Below are positions 1 through 9,633 of a DNA stretch of 64,000 nucleotides, in pieces. Source of the DNA: Leptotrichia sp. oral taxon 212 (GTDB lineage Bacteria; Fusobacteriota; Fusobacteriia; Fusobacteriales; Leptotrichiaceae); NCBI RefSeq assembly GCF_001274535.1, contig NZ_CP012410.1, forward strand, positions 1 through 64,000, written 5' to 3'. The position numbers and the translations under genes are program-made. Numbering within the stretch: the stretch's first letter is position 1; each line of letters opens with the position of its first letter. The notes beneath the pieces are model-generated. The model was not told the DNA's origin. It made no database searches and saw nothing but the letters and a program-made list of their open reading frames with translations.

Positions 1-292
1 GATTTTATGTTAAAAATCATGTTAAAATTTTTGTTACAATTTTTTATCAACAAATTACACTTTTCTTTTCAACACATTTTCCATTAAAATAAATCCCTAT
101 TTTCCTATATTTAAACAAATCCATCATGCTATAATAATACTAATATAAAATGAATATTTATTTATTAAATATTATAGCAAAGTGGAAAAGAAATTTTTTC
201 ATAATTCAGGGATGAAACTAATAAAAACTTCTTATATTATATCAGAAAAATCACTGTTTAATAATAAAAAAGAATTTTAATACAAATATTCC
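1..292. other. AT-rich non-coding region left of rpmH, possible part of oriC
   Basis: No gene is visible here. A DnaA-box-like nonamer TTATCAACA lies at 44-52 and a weaker TTTTCAACA at 66-74. The 9-mer ATGTTAAAA occurs twice, at 7-15 and 19-27. A perfect 10-bp inverted repeat (TGCTATAATA, 127-136, with its complement at 170-179) encloses a 33-base A+T stretch. In many bacteria the origin lies beside rpmH-rnpA, and gene strand bias to the right fits replication starting near here. Only one good DnaA box is seen and dnaA is not in the window, so this is a candidate only. Confidence 0.3.
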
Positions 293-321
293 TTGACTTT
301 TTCGTAAAATTTGTTTATCAT
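293..321 (+). promoter_or_regulatory. sigma-70-type promoter of rpmH
   Basis: TTGACT (293-298) and TATCAT (316-321) are separated by 17 bases, each one mismatch from consensus. The predicted transcript would start near 328 and carry a leader of about 50 bases before rpmH. Confidence 0.75.
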
Positions 322-379
322 AGTATGTAAACTACTTGAAAAAAAGACTTACAATTAAATAACTCAGAAAGGATAAAAA

Positions 380-517
380 ATGACAAAAAGAACATACCAA
401 CCAAATAAAAGAAAAAGAAAAAAAGATCATGGATTCAGAAAAAGAATGCAGACTAAAAGCGGTAGAAATGTCTTAAAAAGAAGAAGAAATAAAGGAAGAA
501 CAAGACTATCAGCATAA
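380..517 (+). CDS. rpmH: 50S ribosomal protein L34
   Basis: This 45-residue, very basic protein starts [15 protein letters not shown] and ends GRTRLSA, the typical L34 pattern (family length 44-46). It is a structural protein of the large ribosomal subunit. The start codon follows an AAAGGA ribosome-binding site at 368-373. It heads the conserved rpmH-rnpA-yidD-yidC-jag-mnmE gene order found near the replication origin of many bacteria. A hairpin terminator directly after its stop codon probably makes rpmH mRNA more abundant than the downstream message. Confidence 0.97.
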   Translation: MTKRTYQPNKRKRKKDHGFRKRMQTKSGRNVLKRRRNKGRTRLSA

Positions 518-548
518 CCCGGTGACTTTAAAACAACACCGGGTTTTT
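518..548 (+). terminator. intrinsic terminator/attenuator between rpmH and rnpA
   Basis: A perfect 7-bp stem (CCCGGTG 518-524, CACCGGG 537-543) with a 12-base loop is followed by five T. It begins one base after the rpmH stop codon, so it should end most rpmH transcripts, with partial read-through feeding rnpA. Confidence 0.8.
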
Positions 549-574
549 AACAAAATATCAGAAAGCTTATAAAG

Positions 575-901
575 ATGATTGAAAAGTTAAAGAGAAGCAG
601 GGACTTCACAACAATCTACAACAAATCCAGGAAGGTGTACACTAGGTATGCCATTGTTTTTGTGTCTGAAAATAAAAATAATATGCAGCGTTTTGGATTT
701 GTGGCAAGTAAAAAAACAGGAAATGCAGTTCAGAGAAACAGAATAAAAAGACTTTTTAGAGAATTTGTAAAAAATAACAAGGAAAAATTTAAGGAAGGTA
801 CAGACTATATTTTTGTAGGTAAGGCAGTTCTGAAGGAAAAAGTGGGAACTTTAAAATACGAGGATATTGAAAGGGATATGTCAAAGGTGATAAAAAAATG
901 A
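575..901 (+). CDS. rnpA: ribonuclease P protein component
   Basis: The protein has 108 residues and is basic. It is the protein cofactor that helps the RNase P RNA bind precursor tRNA and remove its 5' leader. The family signature is the RNR region at residues 54-64 ([11 protein letters not shown]), with N-terminal aromatic and basic residues ([11 protein letters not shown]) forming the leader-binding face. Its stop codon overlaps the yidD start (ATGA at 898-901), so the two genes are translationally coupled. Length and position after rpmH are standard. Confidence 0.96.
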   Translation: MIEKLKRSRDFTTIYNKSRKVYTRYAIVFVSENKNNMQRFGFVASKKTGNAVQRNRIKRLFREFVKNNKEKFKEGTDYIFVGKAVLKEKVGTLKYEDIERDMSKVIKK

Positions 902-1107
902 AACATGTGCTTCTATTTTTGATAAAAATATATCAGAAGTTATTTTCAGGTGCATTCGGCAGAAGATGCAGGTTTTATCCAACATGTTCAGAATATTCAA
1001 GACAGGCTATTATAAAGTATGGTGCCGTTAAGGGAACGTACCTGAGTATAAGAAGGATTTTAAAATGTCACCCCTTCAACAGGGGAGGATATGATCCGTT
1101 AAAATAA
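898..1107 (+). CDS. yidD: membrane protein insertion efficiency factor YidD
   Basis: This 69-residue protein carries the YidD/DUF37 hallmark: an N-terminal amphipathic segment, then [11 protein letters not shown] (residues 24-34) with conserved cysteines and a C-terminal [11 protein letters not shown] motif (57-67). It sits at the inner face of the cytoplasmic membrane and assists YidC-dependent insertion. The start overlaps the rnpA stop by four bases and yidC follows 26 bases downstream, so it lies in the same operon as its partner. Confidence 0.96.
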   Translation: MKHVLLFLIKIYQKLFSGAFGRRCRFYPTCSEYSRQAIIKYGAVKGTYLSIRRILKCHPFNRGGYDPLK

Positions 1108-1133
1108 AAATATGTAATGGAGGAAAAAGATAA

Positions 1134-1832
1134 ATGTTCAGAATAAAGATACTTGAAGATGCAGTCGTTTTTCTTTTGGAAAAAATAGCGGATGCAGTAG
1201 GTCATCTGGGAGTCCCAGGTAAATTTGGTATAGCAATAATTATAATAACAATTTTAATGAGAATAGTTGTTTTCCCGCTGACATTGAAACAGGAAAAATC
1301 AATGAAAAAAATGAGGGAATTACAGCCTGAAATGGACAAAATAAAGGAAAAATACAAGGACAATCCGCAGGAATATCAGAAAAGGGTATCTGAAATATAC
1401 AAGGAAAACAATGTAAATCCTTTGGGAGGATGTCTTCCTCTTTTAATACAGTTGCCGGTATTCGTGGCACTATATTATGCATTCAGTGGAAAGACAATTC
1501 CAAATGATGCAACATTTTTATGGTTCAACCTAAAACAGCCTGATAAACTGTTCATGATGGGAAACTTTGCGTTTAACCTGCTCCCAATTCTAAATACAGG
1601 AGTAACTTACCTGCAGCAGAAAATGATGTCAGGAGCTACCCAAGGGCAGGAAGGAAGCAACCAGCTACAGTCGATGATGTATACAATGCCTCTTATGATG
1701 CTGTTCCTTTTCTACAGAATGCCTTCGGGAGTAACATTATATTATTTAGTTTCAGGAGTTCTTTCACTAGCACAACAGTATATCATTATGAAAGGAAGAA
1801 GTGATGATGGAAAAGATAGTATTAAAAGCTAA
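1134..1832 (+). CDS. yidC: membrane protein insertase, YidC/Oxa1 family (short form)
   Basis: This insertase places membrane proteins into the cytoplasmic membrane alone or with SecYEG. Visible are a first core membrane segment (about residues 31-51) with the groove arginine in LMRIVVFPL (R43), a charged coiled cytoplasmic loop (52-95), the conserved NPLGGCLPLLIQLP entry (95-108), and further membrane segments near 146-165, 181-197 and 200-218. At 232 residues it lacks the large periplasmic domain of the roughly 540-residue proteobacterial YidC and resembles the Gram-positive SpoIIIJ type, although no lipobox signal peptide is seen. The start follows a GGAGG site at 1118. The 3' end overlaps jag. 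Confidence 0.93.
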   Translation: MFRIKILEDAVVFLLEKIADAVGHLGVPGKFGIAIIIITILMRIVVFPLTLKQEKSMKKMRELQPEMDKIKEKYKDNPQEYQKRVSEIYKENNVNPLGGCLPLLIQLPVFVALYYAFSGKTIPNDATFLWFNLKQPDKLFMMGNFAFNLLPILNTGVTYLQQKMMSGATQGQEGSNQLQSMMYTMPLMMLFLFYRMPSGVTLYYLVSGVLSLAQQYIIMKGRSDDGKDSIKS

Positions 1833-2727
1833 AAACAGAGAAGAATTAGACAGTATGGTAAAAAGAACCCTCACGCTCGGGGAAGATGAGGAGTTCAGGA
1901 TAAAAGTACTGAAAGAGCCTAAAAAAATACTTTTTTTCAATATAAATGGGGAATATGAAATAGATATTGTAAAAAAAGGTGAAAAAAGGGAAATTTCAAG
2001 AGTAAAACCTGCTGAAAGCAGAACAGGTTCCGGAAAAAATGACAGAAAATATGAAAATAAAAAGAATGAGGCAAGAAATTCAGGAAATGGTCACAGGGAA
2101 AATAGAAAAAATGACGGAAAAAACACTAAAGAAAATACAAAATCTGGAAGAAAAAATTGGAATGGACAGAATACAGAAAATAAGGAAAAAAATCTGGGGA
2201 ATGAACATCTGAATAGTGAAAATTTAAAAATCCAGAAGGAAGAAAATAGAAAAGCTGAAACAGAAGCTGAAAACTCTAATGATCCTAACTTTGACAGAAT
2301 AAGAAGTTTCATGAAGGAATTTATCGTGAATTCAAAACTTAGCCTTAAAATAGTAAATATATCCAAAGAAGACGAAAGATATGTTGTAAATGTTGACGGT
2401 AAGGACATAAGATATCTTATAGGAGAAAAAGGTAGCTCATTAAATGCAATTGAATATCTTCTTACTTCTGTAAAGACACTAAAAAATATAAAAGTAGTCA
2501 TAGATTCAAATAATTATAAAGAAAAAAGGGAAGAGGCTTTAAGGGATCTGGCGAGAAAGAAAGGTAAAAAGGTTCTTGATTCAGGTAGAAATGTAAAGCT
2601 TAATCCTATGTCCGCAAGGGAAAGAAAAATAATACATGAAGAAATTTCCTTTATAAAGGGGCTTAAGACAGAAAGTGTCGGTGAAGAGCCTAAGAGATAT
2701 CTTGTTATAAAAAGAATAAAAGACTAG
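1807..2727 (+). CDS. jag: Jag/KhpB RNA-binding protein (Jag-N, KH, R3H)
   Basis: The N-terminal Jag-N domain covers about residues 1-55. A long low-complexity linker rich in Asn, Lys, Glu and Gly follows (about 65-155), then a KH domain with the LIGEKGSSLNAI loop (around 205) and an R3H domain (PMSARERKIIHEE, near 272). Jag/KhpB is a cytoplasmic RNA-binding protein usually encoded beside yidC/spoIIIJ and linked to cell shape and division in Firmicutes. GTG at 1801, ATG at 1804 and ATG at 1807 are all in frame. I chose 1807 because the AAGGAAG site at 1792-1798 is then 8 bases away. It overlaps the end of yidC by 26 bases. Confidence 0.9.
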   Translation: MEKIVLKAKNREELDSMVKRTLTLGEDEEFRIKVLKEPKKILFFNINGEYEIDIVKKGEKREISRVKPAESRTGSGKNDRKYENKKNEARNSGNGHRENRKNDGKNTKENTKSGRKNWNGQNTENKEKNLGNEHLNSENLKIQKEENRKAETEAENSNDPNFDRIRSFMKEFIVNSKLSLKIVNISKEDERYVVNVDGKDIRYLIGEKGSSLNAIEYLLTSVKTLKNIKVVIDSNNYKEKREEALRDLARKKGKKVLDSGRNVKLNPMSARERKIIHEEISFIKGLKTESVGEEPKRYLVIKRIKD

Positions 2728-2747
2728 TAAAAAAATGAGGTATAAAA

Positions 2748-4115
2748 ATGTTATTTGATACAATAGCCGCAATTTCGACTCCAAGAGGTGAAGGCGGAAT
2801 AGGCATAATAAGAATATCGGGGGATAAATCATTTGAAATACTGGATAAAATATTTAATACTAAAAACCCAAACAGAGATTTGGGTTTTTATAAGTTTAAT
2901 TACGGGTTTATCCATGATAATGGAAAAATAATAGATGAAGTAATGGCGGTAAGAATGAAGGCGCCAAAAACATATACATGTGAAGATGTTGTTGAAATAA
3001 ACTTTCATGGAGGGCACCTCATAAGTGAAAAGGTTCTGGAGCTTGTCCTGAAGAATGGAGCAAGACATGCTGAACAGGGAGAATTTACCAAAAGGGCATT
3101 CATGAACGGAAGGATAGACCTTTCGCAGGCAGAAGCAGTAATGGACATCATTCAGGGAAAGACTGAAAAAAGTATCTCATTGTCGCTGGAACAGCTTCGT
3201 GGAGACCTGAGGGATAAAATAGGAAGTTTCAAGAAGGCCTTGCTTGATGTGACAGCACATGTAAATGTCGTACTTGACTATCCTGAAGAGGGAATAGATG
3301 ATCCCCTTCCTTCAAATCTCAGGGAAAATCTCGAAAATGTATATGCGGAGGCAGAAAGGCTTATATCTTCCTATGACAAAGGAAAAAAAATAAAGGAAGG
3401 GATAAAGACTGTAATTGCAGGAAAGCCTAATGTAGGAAAATCAACCCTTCTGAATTCGCTTCTAAAGGAAGAAAGGGCAATAGTTACACATATTCCGGGT
3501 ACAACAAGGGATGTAATAGAGGAAATAATTAATATAAAGGGAATTCCGCTGGTACTGACAGATACTGCAGGAATAAGAAAAACAGAAGATATAGTAGAAA
3601 ATATCGGGGTGGAGAAATCAAAGAAATTTATTGAAAATGCAGATCTTGTACTGCTTGTGCTTGATGCTTCAAGGGAGCTTGAAAGCGAGGACAGGGAAGT
3701 AATCCAGGAAATACAGAACAATAATAAGAAAACGATAGTACTTTTAAATAAGATAGACCTTGAAAGAAAAATAGAGCTTGATGAATTCGGACTTGAAAAT
3801 ATTCTGGAAATATCTGCAAAGGACAATATAGGAATAGAAGACATGGAGGAAAGAATATACTCGTATATAGTTGAGGAAAAGGTAGAGGATTCATCTGAAA
3901 AGCTTATAATAACAAATATACGGCATAAGACTGCACTGGAAAAGACAAAGGATGCAATAAGAAATATTTTTGAAACAATAGATGCTGGAATGCCTATGGA
4001 TCTCATTTCAGTAGATCTGAAGGAAGCACTTGACTCACTTTCGGAAATAACAGGAGAAATTTCATCTGAAGATATTCTGGATCATGTTTTTGGAAACTTC
4101 TGTGTTGGAAAATAA
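2748..4115 (+). CDS. mnmE: tRNA-modifying GTPase MnmE (TrmE)
   Basis: With MnmG, this GTPase modifies the wobble uridine (U34) of several tRNAs at C5. The 455-residue protein has the family layout: an N-terminal folate-binding domain (opening [19 protein letters not shown]), a helical domain, and an inserted G domain with P-loop GKPNVGKST (225-233), DTAG (272-275) and NKID. It ends in CVGK, a variant of the C-terminal CxGK whose cysteine is essential. An ATGAGG site precedes the start. The usual partner mnmG is not adjacent; gyrB follows after 118 bases. Confidence 0.96.
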   Translation: MLFDTIAAISTPRGEGGIGIIRISGDKSFEILDKIFNTKNPNRDLGFYKFNYGFIHDNGKIIDEVMAVRMKAPKTYTCEDVVEINFHGGHLISEKVLELVLKNGARHAEQGEFTKRAFMNGRIDLSQAEAVMDIIQGKTEKSISLSLEQLRGDLRDKIGSFKKALLDVTAHVNVVLDYPEEGIDDPLPSNLRENLENVYAEAERLISSYDKGKKIKEGIKTVIAGKPNVGKSTLLNSLLKEERAIVTHIPGTTRDVIEEIINIKGIPLVLTDTAGIRKTEDIVENIGVEKSKKFIENADLVLLVLDASRELESEDREVIQEIQNNNKKTIVLLNKIDLERKIELDEFGLENILEISAKDNIGIEDMEERIYSYIVEEKVEDSSEKLIITNIRHKTALEKTKDAIRNIFETIDAGMPMDLISVDLKEALDSLSEITGEISSEDILDHVFGNFCVGK

Positions 4116-4233
4116 AAAAACAAACATTTATAAAAATAAAAATACTAATAATACAAATGCTAAACTAAAATATATATTGTAAAATAAAAGGATAAATTGA
4201 GAAAAACGAAATAAGAAATAAACGGAGGAAAAA

Positions 4234-6216
4234 ATGTCTAATAATTATGGAGCCGAGGATATAAGGGTACTGGAAGGACTGGAAGCTGTAAGGGTAAGAC
4301 CGGGAATGTACATAGGATCAACTTCTTCAAAAGGACTTCATCACCTTGTATGGGAGGTAGTGGATAACAGTGTCGATGAGGCTCTGGCTGGAATATGCGA
4401 CAACATATCTGTAAAAATATTACCTGATAATGTTATAGAAGTTATGGATAATGGAAGAGGAATACCTATAGGAATGCATGAAACAGGAAAATCAACGCTT
4501 GAAGTTGTAATGACTGTACTTCACGCAGGAGGAAAATTTGACAATGACAACTATAAAGTATCAGGAGGACTTCACGGAGTAGGAATTTCAGTCGTAAATG
4601 CCCTCTCTGAATGGGTGGAGGCTACAGTTACAAGAGATGGAAAGACAGTAAGACAGACGTTTAAAAGAGGGATACCTGTAAGTGATCCTGTCCAGATAGC
4701 TGAAGCTCCGGAAGATAAGCATGGAACAGTTATAAGATTTAGGGCTGATGATGAAATATTTGAAACGACAGTTTATGATTATTCTGTCCTTGAATCCAGA
4801 CTGAAAGAGCTTGCCTATCTAAATAAAGGGCTTAAAATAACACTTTCTGACGAAAGAAACAGTGAAAATATAAAATCTGAGGAATTTCTGTTTGAGGGAG
4901 GTATAAAAGACTTCCTGAATGAAATAACAGATGAGGAAAAAATTTCAGATGAAATAATATATATGAGCGATACATATAAAATTCAGGAAGAAGAAGACAT
5001 TGAAACAACTGATTCTGAGGGAAATACTGTAAAAAAACATAAATCTGCTAAATTTGTAGAAGTGGAAATTGCGATGGCATATACAGTATCCCAGAAGGAA
5101 AATGTATATTCCTTTGTAAATAACATAAATACATATGAAGGCGGAACTCATGTAAGTGGATTCAGGACAGCACTTACAAGGACTATAAATGACATTGCGA
5201 AGCAGATGAATATTATAAAGGAAAAAGATGGATCTTTTCAGGGTTCTGATGTAAGGGAAGGGCTTTTCTGCGTAATAAGTGTAAAAATACCTGAACCTCA
5301 GTTTGAAGGACAGACAAAGACTAAGCTTGGGAACAGTGAAGTGACTGGAATAGTTTCAAATATTGTGGGAAATAACCTTAAAGTCTATCTTGAAGACCAT
5401 CCGAAGGAAGCAGAAAAAATAATTGAAAAAATGTCAATGTCAAAAAAGGCAAGGGAAGCGGCAAAAAAAGCCAGGGAACTTGTACTCAGAAAAAACAGCC
5501 TTGAAGTGGGATCGTTACCTGGAAAGCTTGCCGACTGTTCTTCAAAGGATCCTTCCGAGTCGGAAATATTCATAGTTGAAGGGAACTCTGCGGGAGGTTC
5601 TGCAAAGCAGGGAAGAGACAGAAGATTTCAGGCGATACTGCCTCTGAGGGGAAAAATACTGAATGTAGAAAAATCAGGAATAAACAGGGCACTGGAAAAT
5701 GCAGAAATAAGAGCGATGATAACAGCATTCGGGGCAGGATTCGGAGAAGAAATGGATATTTCCAAACTGAGATATCATAAAATAGTAATAATGACGGATG
5801 CCGATGTGGATGGAGCACACATAAGAACCCTTATGCTGACATTCTTTTACAGACATCTGAGAGAGCTTATAAATGAAGGATATATATACATAGCGCAGCC
5901 GCCTTTATATAAAATTCAGTCAGGAAAGGCAATAAAATATGCATATTCTGATGATCAGCTTAAGCAGGTTACAAAATCACTTGAAAATGAAAATAGAAAA
6001 TATACAATTCAGAGATATAAAGGGCTTGGAGAAATGAATCCTGAACAGCTGTGGGAAACAACACTTGATCCTGAGGTAAGAACGCTTCTGAAAGTTTCAA
6101 TGGAAGATGCTTCGTATGCCGACAAGATGTTTAACATACTTATGGGGGACAAGGTGGAACCTAGGAGACAGTTTATTGAGGAAAATGCAAATTATGTAAG
6201 AAATCTGGATATATAA
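4234..6216 (+). CDS. gyrB: DNA gyrase subunit B
   Basis: This is the ATPase subunit of gyrase, which introduces negative supercoils with GyrA. The GHKL ATPase domain shows [11 protein letters not shown] and the lid motif [14 protein letters not shown]. The Toprim domain shows [16 protein letters not shown] and the metal-binding DADVDGAH. The C-terminal tail carries [18 protein letters not shown]. At 660 residues it has the short form typical of bacteria without the large proteobacterial insert. A clear CGGAGG site lies just before the start. The gene for GyrA is separated from it only by a small acetyltransferase gene. Confidence 0.97.
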   Translation: MSNNYGAEDIRVLEGLEAVRVRPGMYIGSTSSKGLHHLVWEVVDNSVDEALAGICDNISVKILPDNVIEVMDNGRGIPIGMHETGKSTLEVVMTVLHAGGKFDNDNYKVSGGLHGVGISVVNALSEWVEATVTRDGKTVRQTFKRGIPVSDPVQIAEAPEDKHGTVIRFRADDEIFETTVYDYSVLESRLKELAYLNKGLKITLSDERNSENIKSEEFLFEGGIKDFLNEITDEEKISDEIIYMSDTYKIQEEEDIETTDSEGNTVKKHKSAKFVEVEIAMAYTVSQKENVYSFVNNINTYEGGTHVSGFRTALTRTINDIAKQMNIIKEKDGSFQGSDVREGLFCVISVKIPEPQFEGQTKTKLGNSEVTGIVSNIVGNNLKVYLEDHPKEAEKIIEKMSMSKKAREAAKKARELVLRKNSLEVGSLPGKLADCSSKDPSESEIFIVEGNSAGGSAKQGRDRRFQAILPLRGKILNVEKSGINRALENAEIRAMITAFGAGFGEEMDISKLRYHKIVIMTDADVDGAHIRTLMLTFFYRHLRELINEGYIYIAQPPLYKIQSGKAIKYAYSDDQLKQVTKSLENENRKYTIQRYKGLGEMNPEQLWETTLDPEVRTLLKVSMEDASYADKMFNILMGDKVEPRRQFIEENANYVRNLDI

Positions 6217-6347
6217 TAATTAATAAATTTATAAAAAATTATATATGTTTAAGTCTTATTATTCTTTAATTTTATAAAAAATATAGAATTTAAAGTTTAA
6301 ATAATGAATGCAGATTCAGGAAATTTTTTCAGAATAAGGAGATTGGA

Positions 6348-6824
6348 ATGGGAATTAGTATAAGAAGAGCAATAATAAGTGATATTCCAGGATTAAATGA
6401 ACTTCTGCACCAAGTACACAAAGTACATGCTGATAAGAGACCTGATTTATTTAAGGAAGGAAAAAAGAAGTATAATGAGGAAGAACTGAAAAAAATTATA
6501 AATAATTACAGAGAGCCAGTTTTTGTAGCAGTGGATGAAAAAAAGAATCTACTAGGACATGTATTTTGTATATTTAAGGAAAATAAGAAGGAAAGCCTGG
6601 CAGATATAGTTACGCTTTTTGTTGATGATCTGTGTGTAAGTGAAAAAGCAAGAGGAAAAGGAATTGGTGCAAAGCTTTACGAATATGTTGTGAACTTTGC
6701 CTTAAAAAATGGATGCTATAATGTGACACTTGATGTATGGTCATGTAATGAACAGGCTATAAAATTTTATGAAAAATGCGGAATGAAAGTTCAGAAAGTT
6801 ATAATGGAAAAAATACTGAATTAG
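6348..6824 (+). CDS. GNAT-family N-acetyltransferase
   Basis: The 158-residue protein has the GNAT fold order. Its acetyl-CoA pyrophosphate-binding motif is VSEKARGKGIGAKLYEYV (Q/R-x-x-G-x-G/A type), followed by the C-terminal strand region TLDVWSCNEQAIKFYEKCGM typical of enzymes acting on small amines or protein N-termini. The substrate cannot be told. It lies between gyrB and gyrA on the same strand, with an AAGGAG site at about 6336 and 104 bases before gyrA. The position between the gyrase genes may simply be lineage-specific. Confidence 0.85.
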   Translation: MGISIRRAIISDIPGLNELLHQVHKVHADKRPDLFKEGKKKYNEEELKKIINNYREPVFVAVDEKKNLLGHVFCIFKENKKESLADIVTLFVDDLCVSEKARGKGIGAKLYEYVVNFALKNGCYNVTLDVWSCNEQAIKFYEKCGMKVQKVIMEKILN

Positions 6825-6850
6825 AGATTGATAAATTGAAAAATAAAACG

Positions 6851-6931
6851 AAAGGAGAAGTATAACCTGAAAAGAAATAATTACGGAAGAAAATCCATAA
6901 TTATTTGAAGTTATACTGAAATGATATAATG
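6851..6931 (+). promoter_or_regulatory. gyrA translation leader: distant SD followed by a stem-loop
   Basis: The only good Shine-Dalgarno, AAAGGAG (6851-6857), is 71 bases before the gyrA ATG at 6929. Between them an 8-bp stem (AGTATAAC 6859-6866 with GTTATACT 6910-6917) encloses a second 9-bp stem (AAATAATTA 6875-6883 with TAATTATTT 6898-6906). The structure starts one base after the SD and ends 11 bases before the ATG. Folding would place the SD about 12 bases from the start. No in-frame upstream start exists: TGA occurs at 6917-6919. Confidence 0.6.
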
Positions 6932-9508
6932 TCGGATAATTTTTTTGATGATGACGAAAGAGAAGATGAAATAGAAGATGTCATTGAAGAAACAGATGAA
7001 AATGATGACAGGGAAATTGTTGTAGAAGGAATGACAAAGGCTACGGATCTTTCCAATGAAAGTAATGTATACATAGAAGATGAGATAAAATCAGCATATC
7101 TGGACTATTCAATGAGCGTTATTGTGAGCAGGGCACTGCCTGATGTACGTGATGGACTGAAACCTGTGCACAGAAGAATTCTGTTTGCAATGAATGATAT
7201 GGGGATGACTCACAAGGCTCCATTTAAAAAGTCTGCCAGAATCGTCGGAGACGTTCTTGGTAAGTATCACCCTCATGGAGACAGTGCCGTATATGGTGCA
7301 ATGGTAAGAATGGCACAGGATTTTAACATGAGATATGAGCTTGTTGACGGACATGGAAACTTCGGTTCAGTTGATGGTGATGAAGCCGCAGCAATGAGAT
7401 ATACTGAGGCGAGAATGGCAAAAATAACGGAAGAGCTGCTTGCCGATATAAATAAGGATACAATTGACTACAGAAAGAACTTTGATGAAAGTCTGGATGA
7501 GCCTACGGTTCTTCCTGCCAAACTTCCTAACCTGCTTTTAAACGGAGCAACAGGAATCGCAGTAGGAATGGCTACCAATATACCGCCGCACAACCTGAAT
7601 GAAGTATGTGACGGAATAATTGCCATGGTTGATAATCCTGAAATAACAATTGATGAACTGATGACTCATATAAAAGGTCCGGATTTTCCTACAGGAGCAA
7701 TAATAAATGGAAGACAGGGAATAATAGATGCCTACAAAACTGGAAGAGGAAAAATAAAAGTTGCGGCTAAAATTGATGTTGAAACATCAAAAACCGGAAA
7801 AGAGTCGATTATTGTTTCAGAACTTCCTTATCAGGTAAACAAGGCAAGACTTATAGAAAAGATTGCCGATCTTGTAAGACAGAAAAAACTTACAGGAATT
7901 TCTGACCTTAGGGATGAATCAGACAGGGAAGGAATAAGGGTAGTTATAGAGCTTAAAAGAGGCGAAGAAAGTGAACTTATACTGAACAGCCTTTATAAGT
8001 ATACTGATTTACAGAATACATTTGGTGTAATAATGCTTGCACTTGTGGATAATACACCGAGAATATTAAATTTAAAACAAATACTTGAAAATTATTTAAA
8101 ACATAGATATACTGTAATTACAAGAAGGGTCCAGTTTGAGCTGAACAAGGCTGAAGCAAGGGCGCATATATTGGAAGGATTTAGAATAGCTCTTGACAAT
8201 ATAGATGAAGTAATTAGAATAATAAGAGCTTCAAGGGATGCAAATATTGCAAGGGAACAGCTGATGGCAAACTTTGATTTTACGGAAATTCAGGCAAGGG
8301 CAATACTGGATATGAGACTGCAGAGACTGACAGGACTGGAAAGAGATAAGATAGATCAGGAATATAATGAGCTTATGCTTTTAATAACAGACCTGAAGGC
8401 AATATTGGCAGACGACACAAGAAAATATCAGATAATAAAGGAAGAGACAATGAAACTTAAGGAAGATTTCGGTGATAAGAGAAGAACTGAAATAAGAAAA
8501 CAGAGAGTTGAAATTGGGATTGAAGATCTGATAAAAGATGAAGATGTCGTAGTGACATTGACAGAAAAAGGATATGTAAAAAGAATGGCAATAGACACTT
8601 ATCACTCACAAAGAAGAGGCGGAGTAGGTGTAAATGCTACAAATACTGTAGAAGATGATATTATAAAAGATATGTATATTGCTAAAAATCTTGATACACT
8701 GCTCATATTTACAACAAAAGGAAAAGTATTCAGTATGAAAGTGTATGAGATACCTGAATCTGGTAAGCAGGCAAGAGGTAAGCTTATAAGCAATCTGATT
8801 AAACTTTCAAGTGATGAAAAGGTAAGTACGGTAATAAAAGTACGTGAATTTGAGGAAAATAAGAAACTGTTCTTCATTACAAGAGAAGGAAAAGTTAAGA
8901 AAACAGATCTTACACTGTTTGCAAATATAAATAAAGCAGGAATAAGAGCGCTTACATTAAATGACGAAGATGAACTGACTTATATCGGACTTACAAACGG
9001 AAATCATAAAAATGAAATATTTATAGCTACAAGAAACGGTGTTGCAATAAGATTCTCTGAAGAGGACGTAAGAAGTATGGGAAGAACTGCTGCCGGAGTA
9101 AAAGGAATAGATCTTAGAAAAGATGACATTGTTGTTGCAGCTGCAATTATTGATCCTACAGTAGGAGAAGAGGAATTTAATAAACTGAGTGTTCTTACAG
9201 TAACAGAAGAAGGATATGGAAAAAGAACTAAACTTGATGAATATAGAGTTCAGTCAAGAGGAGGAAAAGGAATAATCAACTTGAAAATGAATGAAAAAAC
9301 TGGAAAAATAGTAGGAGTAAAAATAGTAGATAATGAAACAGAAGTAATGCTTATTACATCAGAAGGAACTCTTATAAGAACACGGGTTGATTCCATATCA
9401 GTAATAGGAAGATCAACTTCAGGAGTAAGAATTATGAAGGTAAGAAATAATGAAAAAGTTGCTTCAACTGTAAAAATAACTTCTGAAAAGGAACTGGAAG
9501 AAAATTAA
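6929..9508 (+). CDS. gyrA: DNA gyrase subunit A
   Basis: This is the DNA breakage-reunion subunit of gyrase. The catalytic tyrosine is Y158 in [10 protein letters not shown]. The quinolone pocket reads [17 protein letters not shown], with serine (S119) at the E. coli Ser83 position but glycine (G123) at the Asp87 position. The C-terminal half has the repeated beta-pinwheel blades, with a GyrA-box-like QSRGGKG near residue 775. A strongly acidic N-terminal extension (residues 5-32, mostly D and E) precedes the conserved start region [18 protein letters not shown]. At 859 residues the length is normal. The start has no nearby ribosome-binding site; see the leader hairpin. Confidence 0.97.
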   Translation: MSDNFFDDDEREDEIEDVIEETDENDDREIVVEGMTKATDLSNESNVYIEDEIKSAYLDYSMSVIVSRALPDVRDGLKPVHRRILFAMNDMGMTHKAPFKKSARIVGDVLGKYHPHGDSAVYGAMVRMAQDFNMRYELVDGHGNFGSVDGDEAAAMRYTEARMAKITEELLADINKDTIDYRKNFDESLDEPTVLPAKLPNLLLNGATGIAVGMATNIPPHNLNEVCDGIIAMVDNPEITIDELMTHIKGPDFPTGAIINGRQGIIDAYKTGRGKIKVAAKIDVETSKTGKESIIVSELPYQVNKARLIEKIADLVRQKKLTGISDLRDESDREGIRVVIELKRGEESELILNSLYKYTDLQNTFGVIMLALVDNTPRILNLKQILENYLKHRYTVITRRVQFELNKAEARAHILEGFRIALDNIDEVIRIIRASRDANIAREQLMANFDFTEIQARAILDMRLQRLTGLERDKIDQEYNELMLLITDLKAILADDTRKYQIIKEETMKLKEDFGDKRRTEIRKQRVEIGIEDLIKDEDVVVTLTEKGYVKRMAIDTYHSQRRGGVGVNATNTVEDDIIKDMYIAKNLDTLLIFTTKGKVFSMKVYEIPESGKQARGKLISNLIKLSSDEKVSTVIKVREFEENKKLFFITREGKVKKTDLTLFANINKAGIRALTLNDEDELTYIGLTNGNHKNEIFIATRNGVAIRFSEEDVRSMGRTAAGVKGIDLRKDDIVVAAAIIDPTVGEEEFNKLSVLTVTEEGYGKRTKLDEYRVQSRGGKGIINLKMNEKTGKIVGVKIVDNETEVMLITSEGTLIRTRVDSISVIGRSTSGVRIMKVRNNEKVASTVKITSEKELEEN

Positions 9509-9633
9509 CATAAAGAAATTACTTTAAATAAACGTTAAATAAAAAAATTATATAAATCTTTTAAGTAGCAGAATCCAGATAAATAATATTAAGAAAAAAA
9601 GATATTACGAAAAGAACAGAAGGAGTGATTCAA

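Noticed and set aside
2091-4006. Long minus-strand open frames opposite jag and mnmE
   Set aside because: They are rich in Phe, Ser, Ile and Leu as expected from complementing purine-rich genes, lack ribosome-binding sites and lie fully opposite well-identified proteins.
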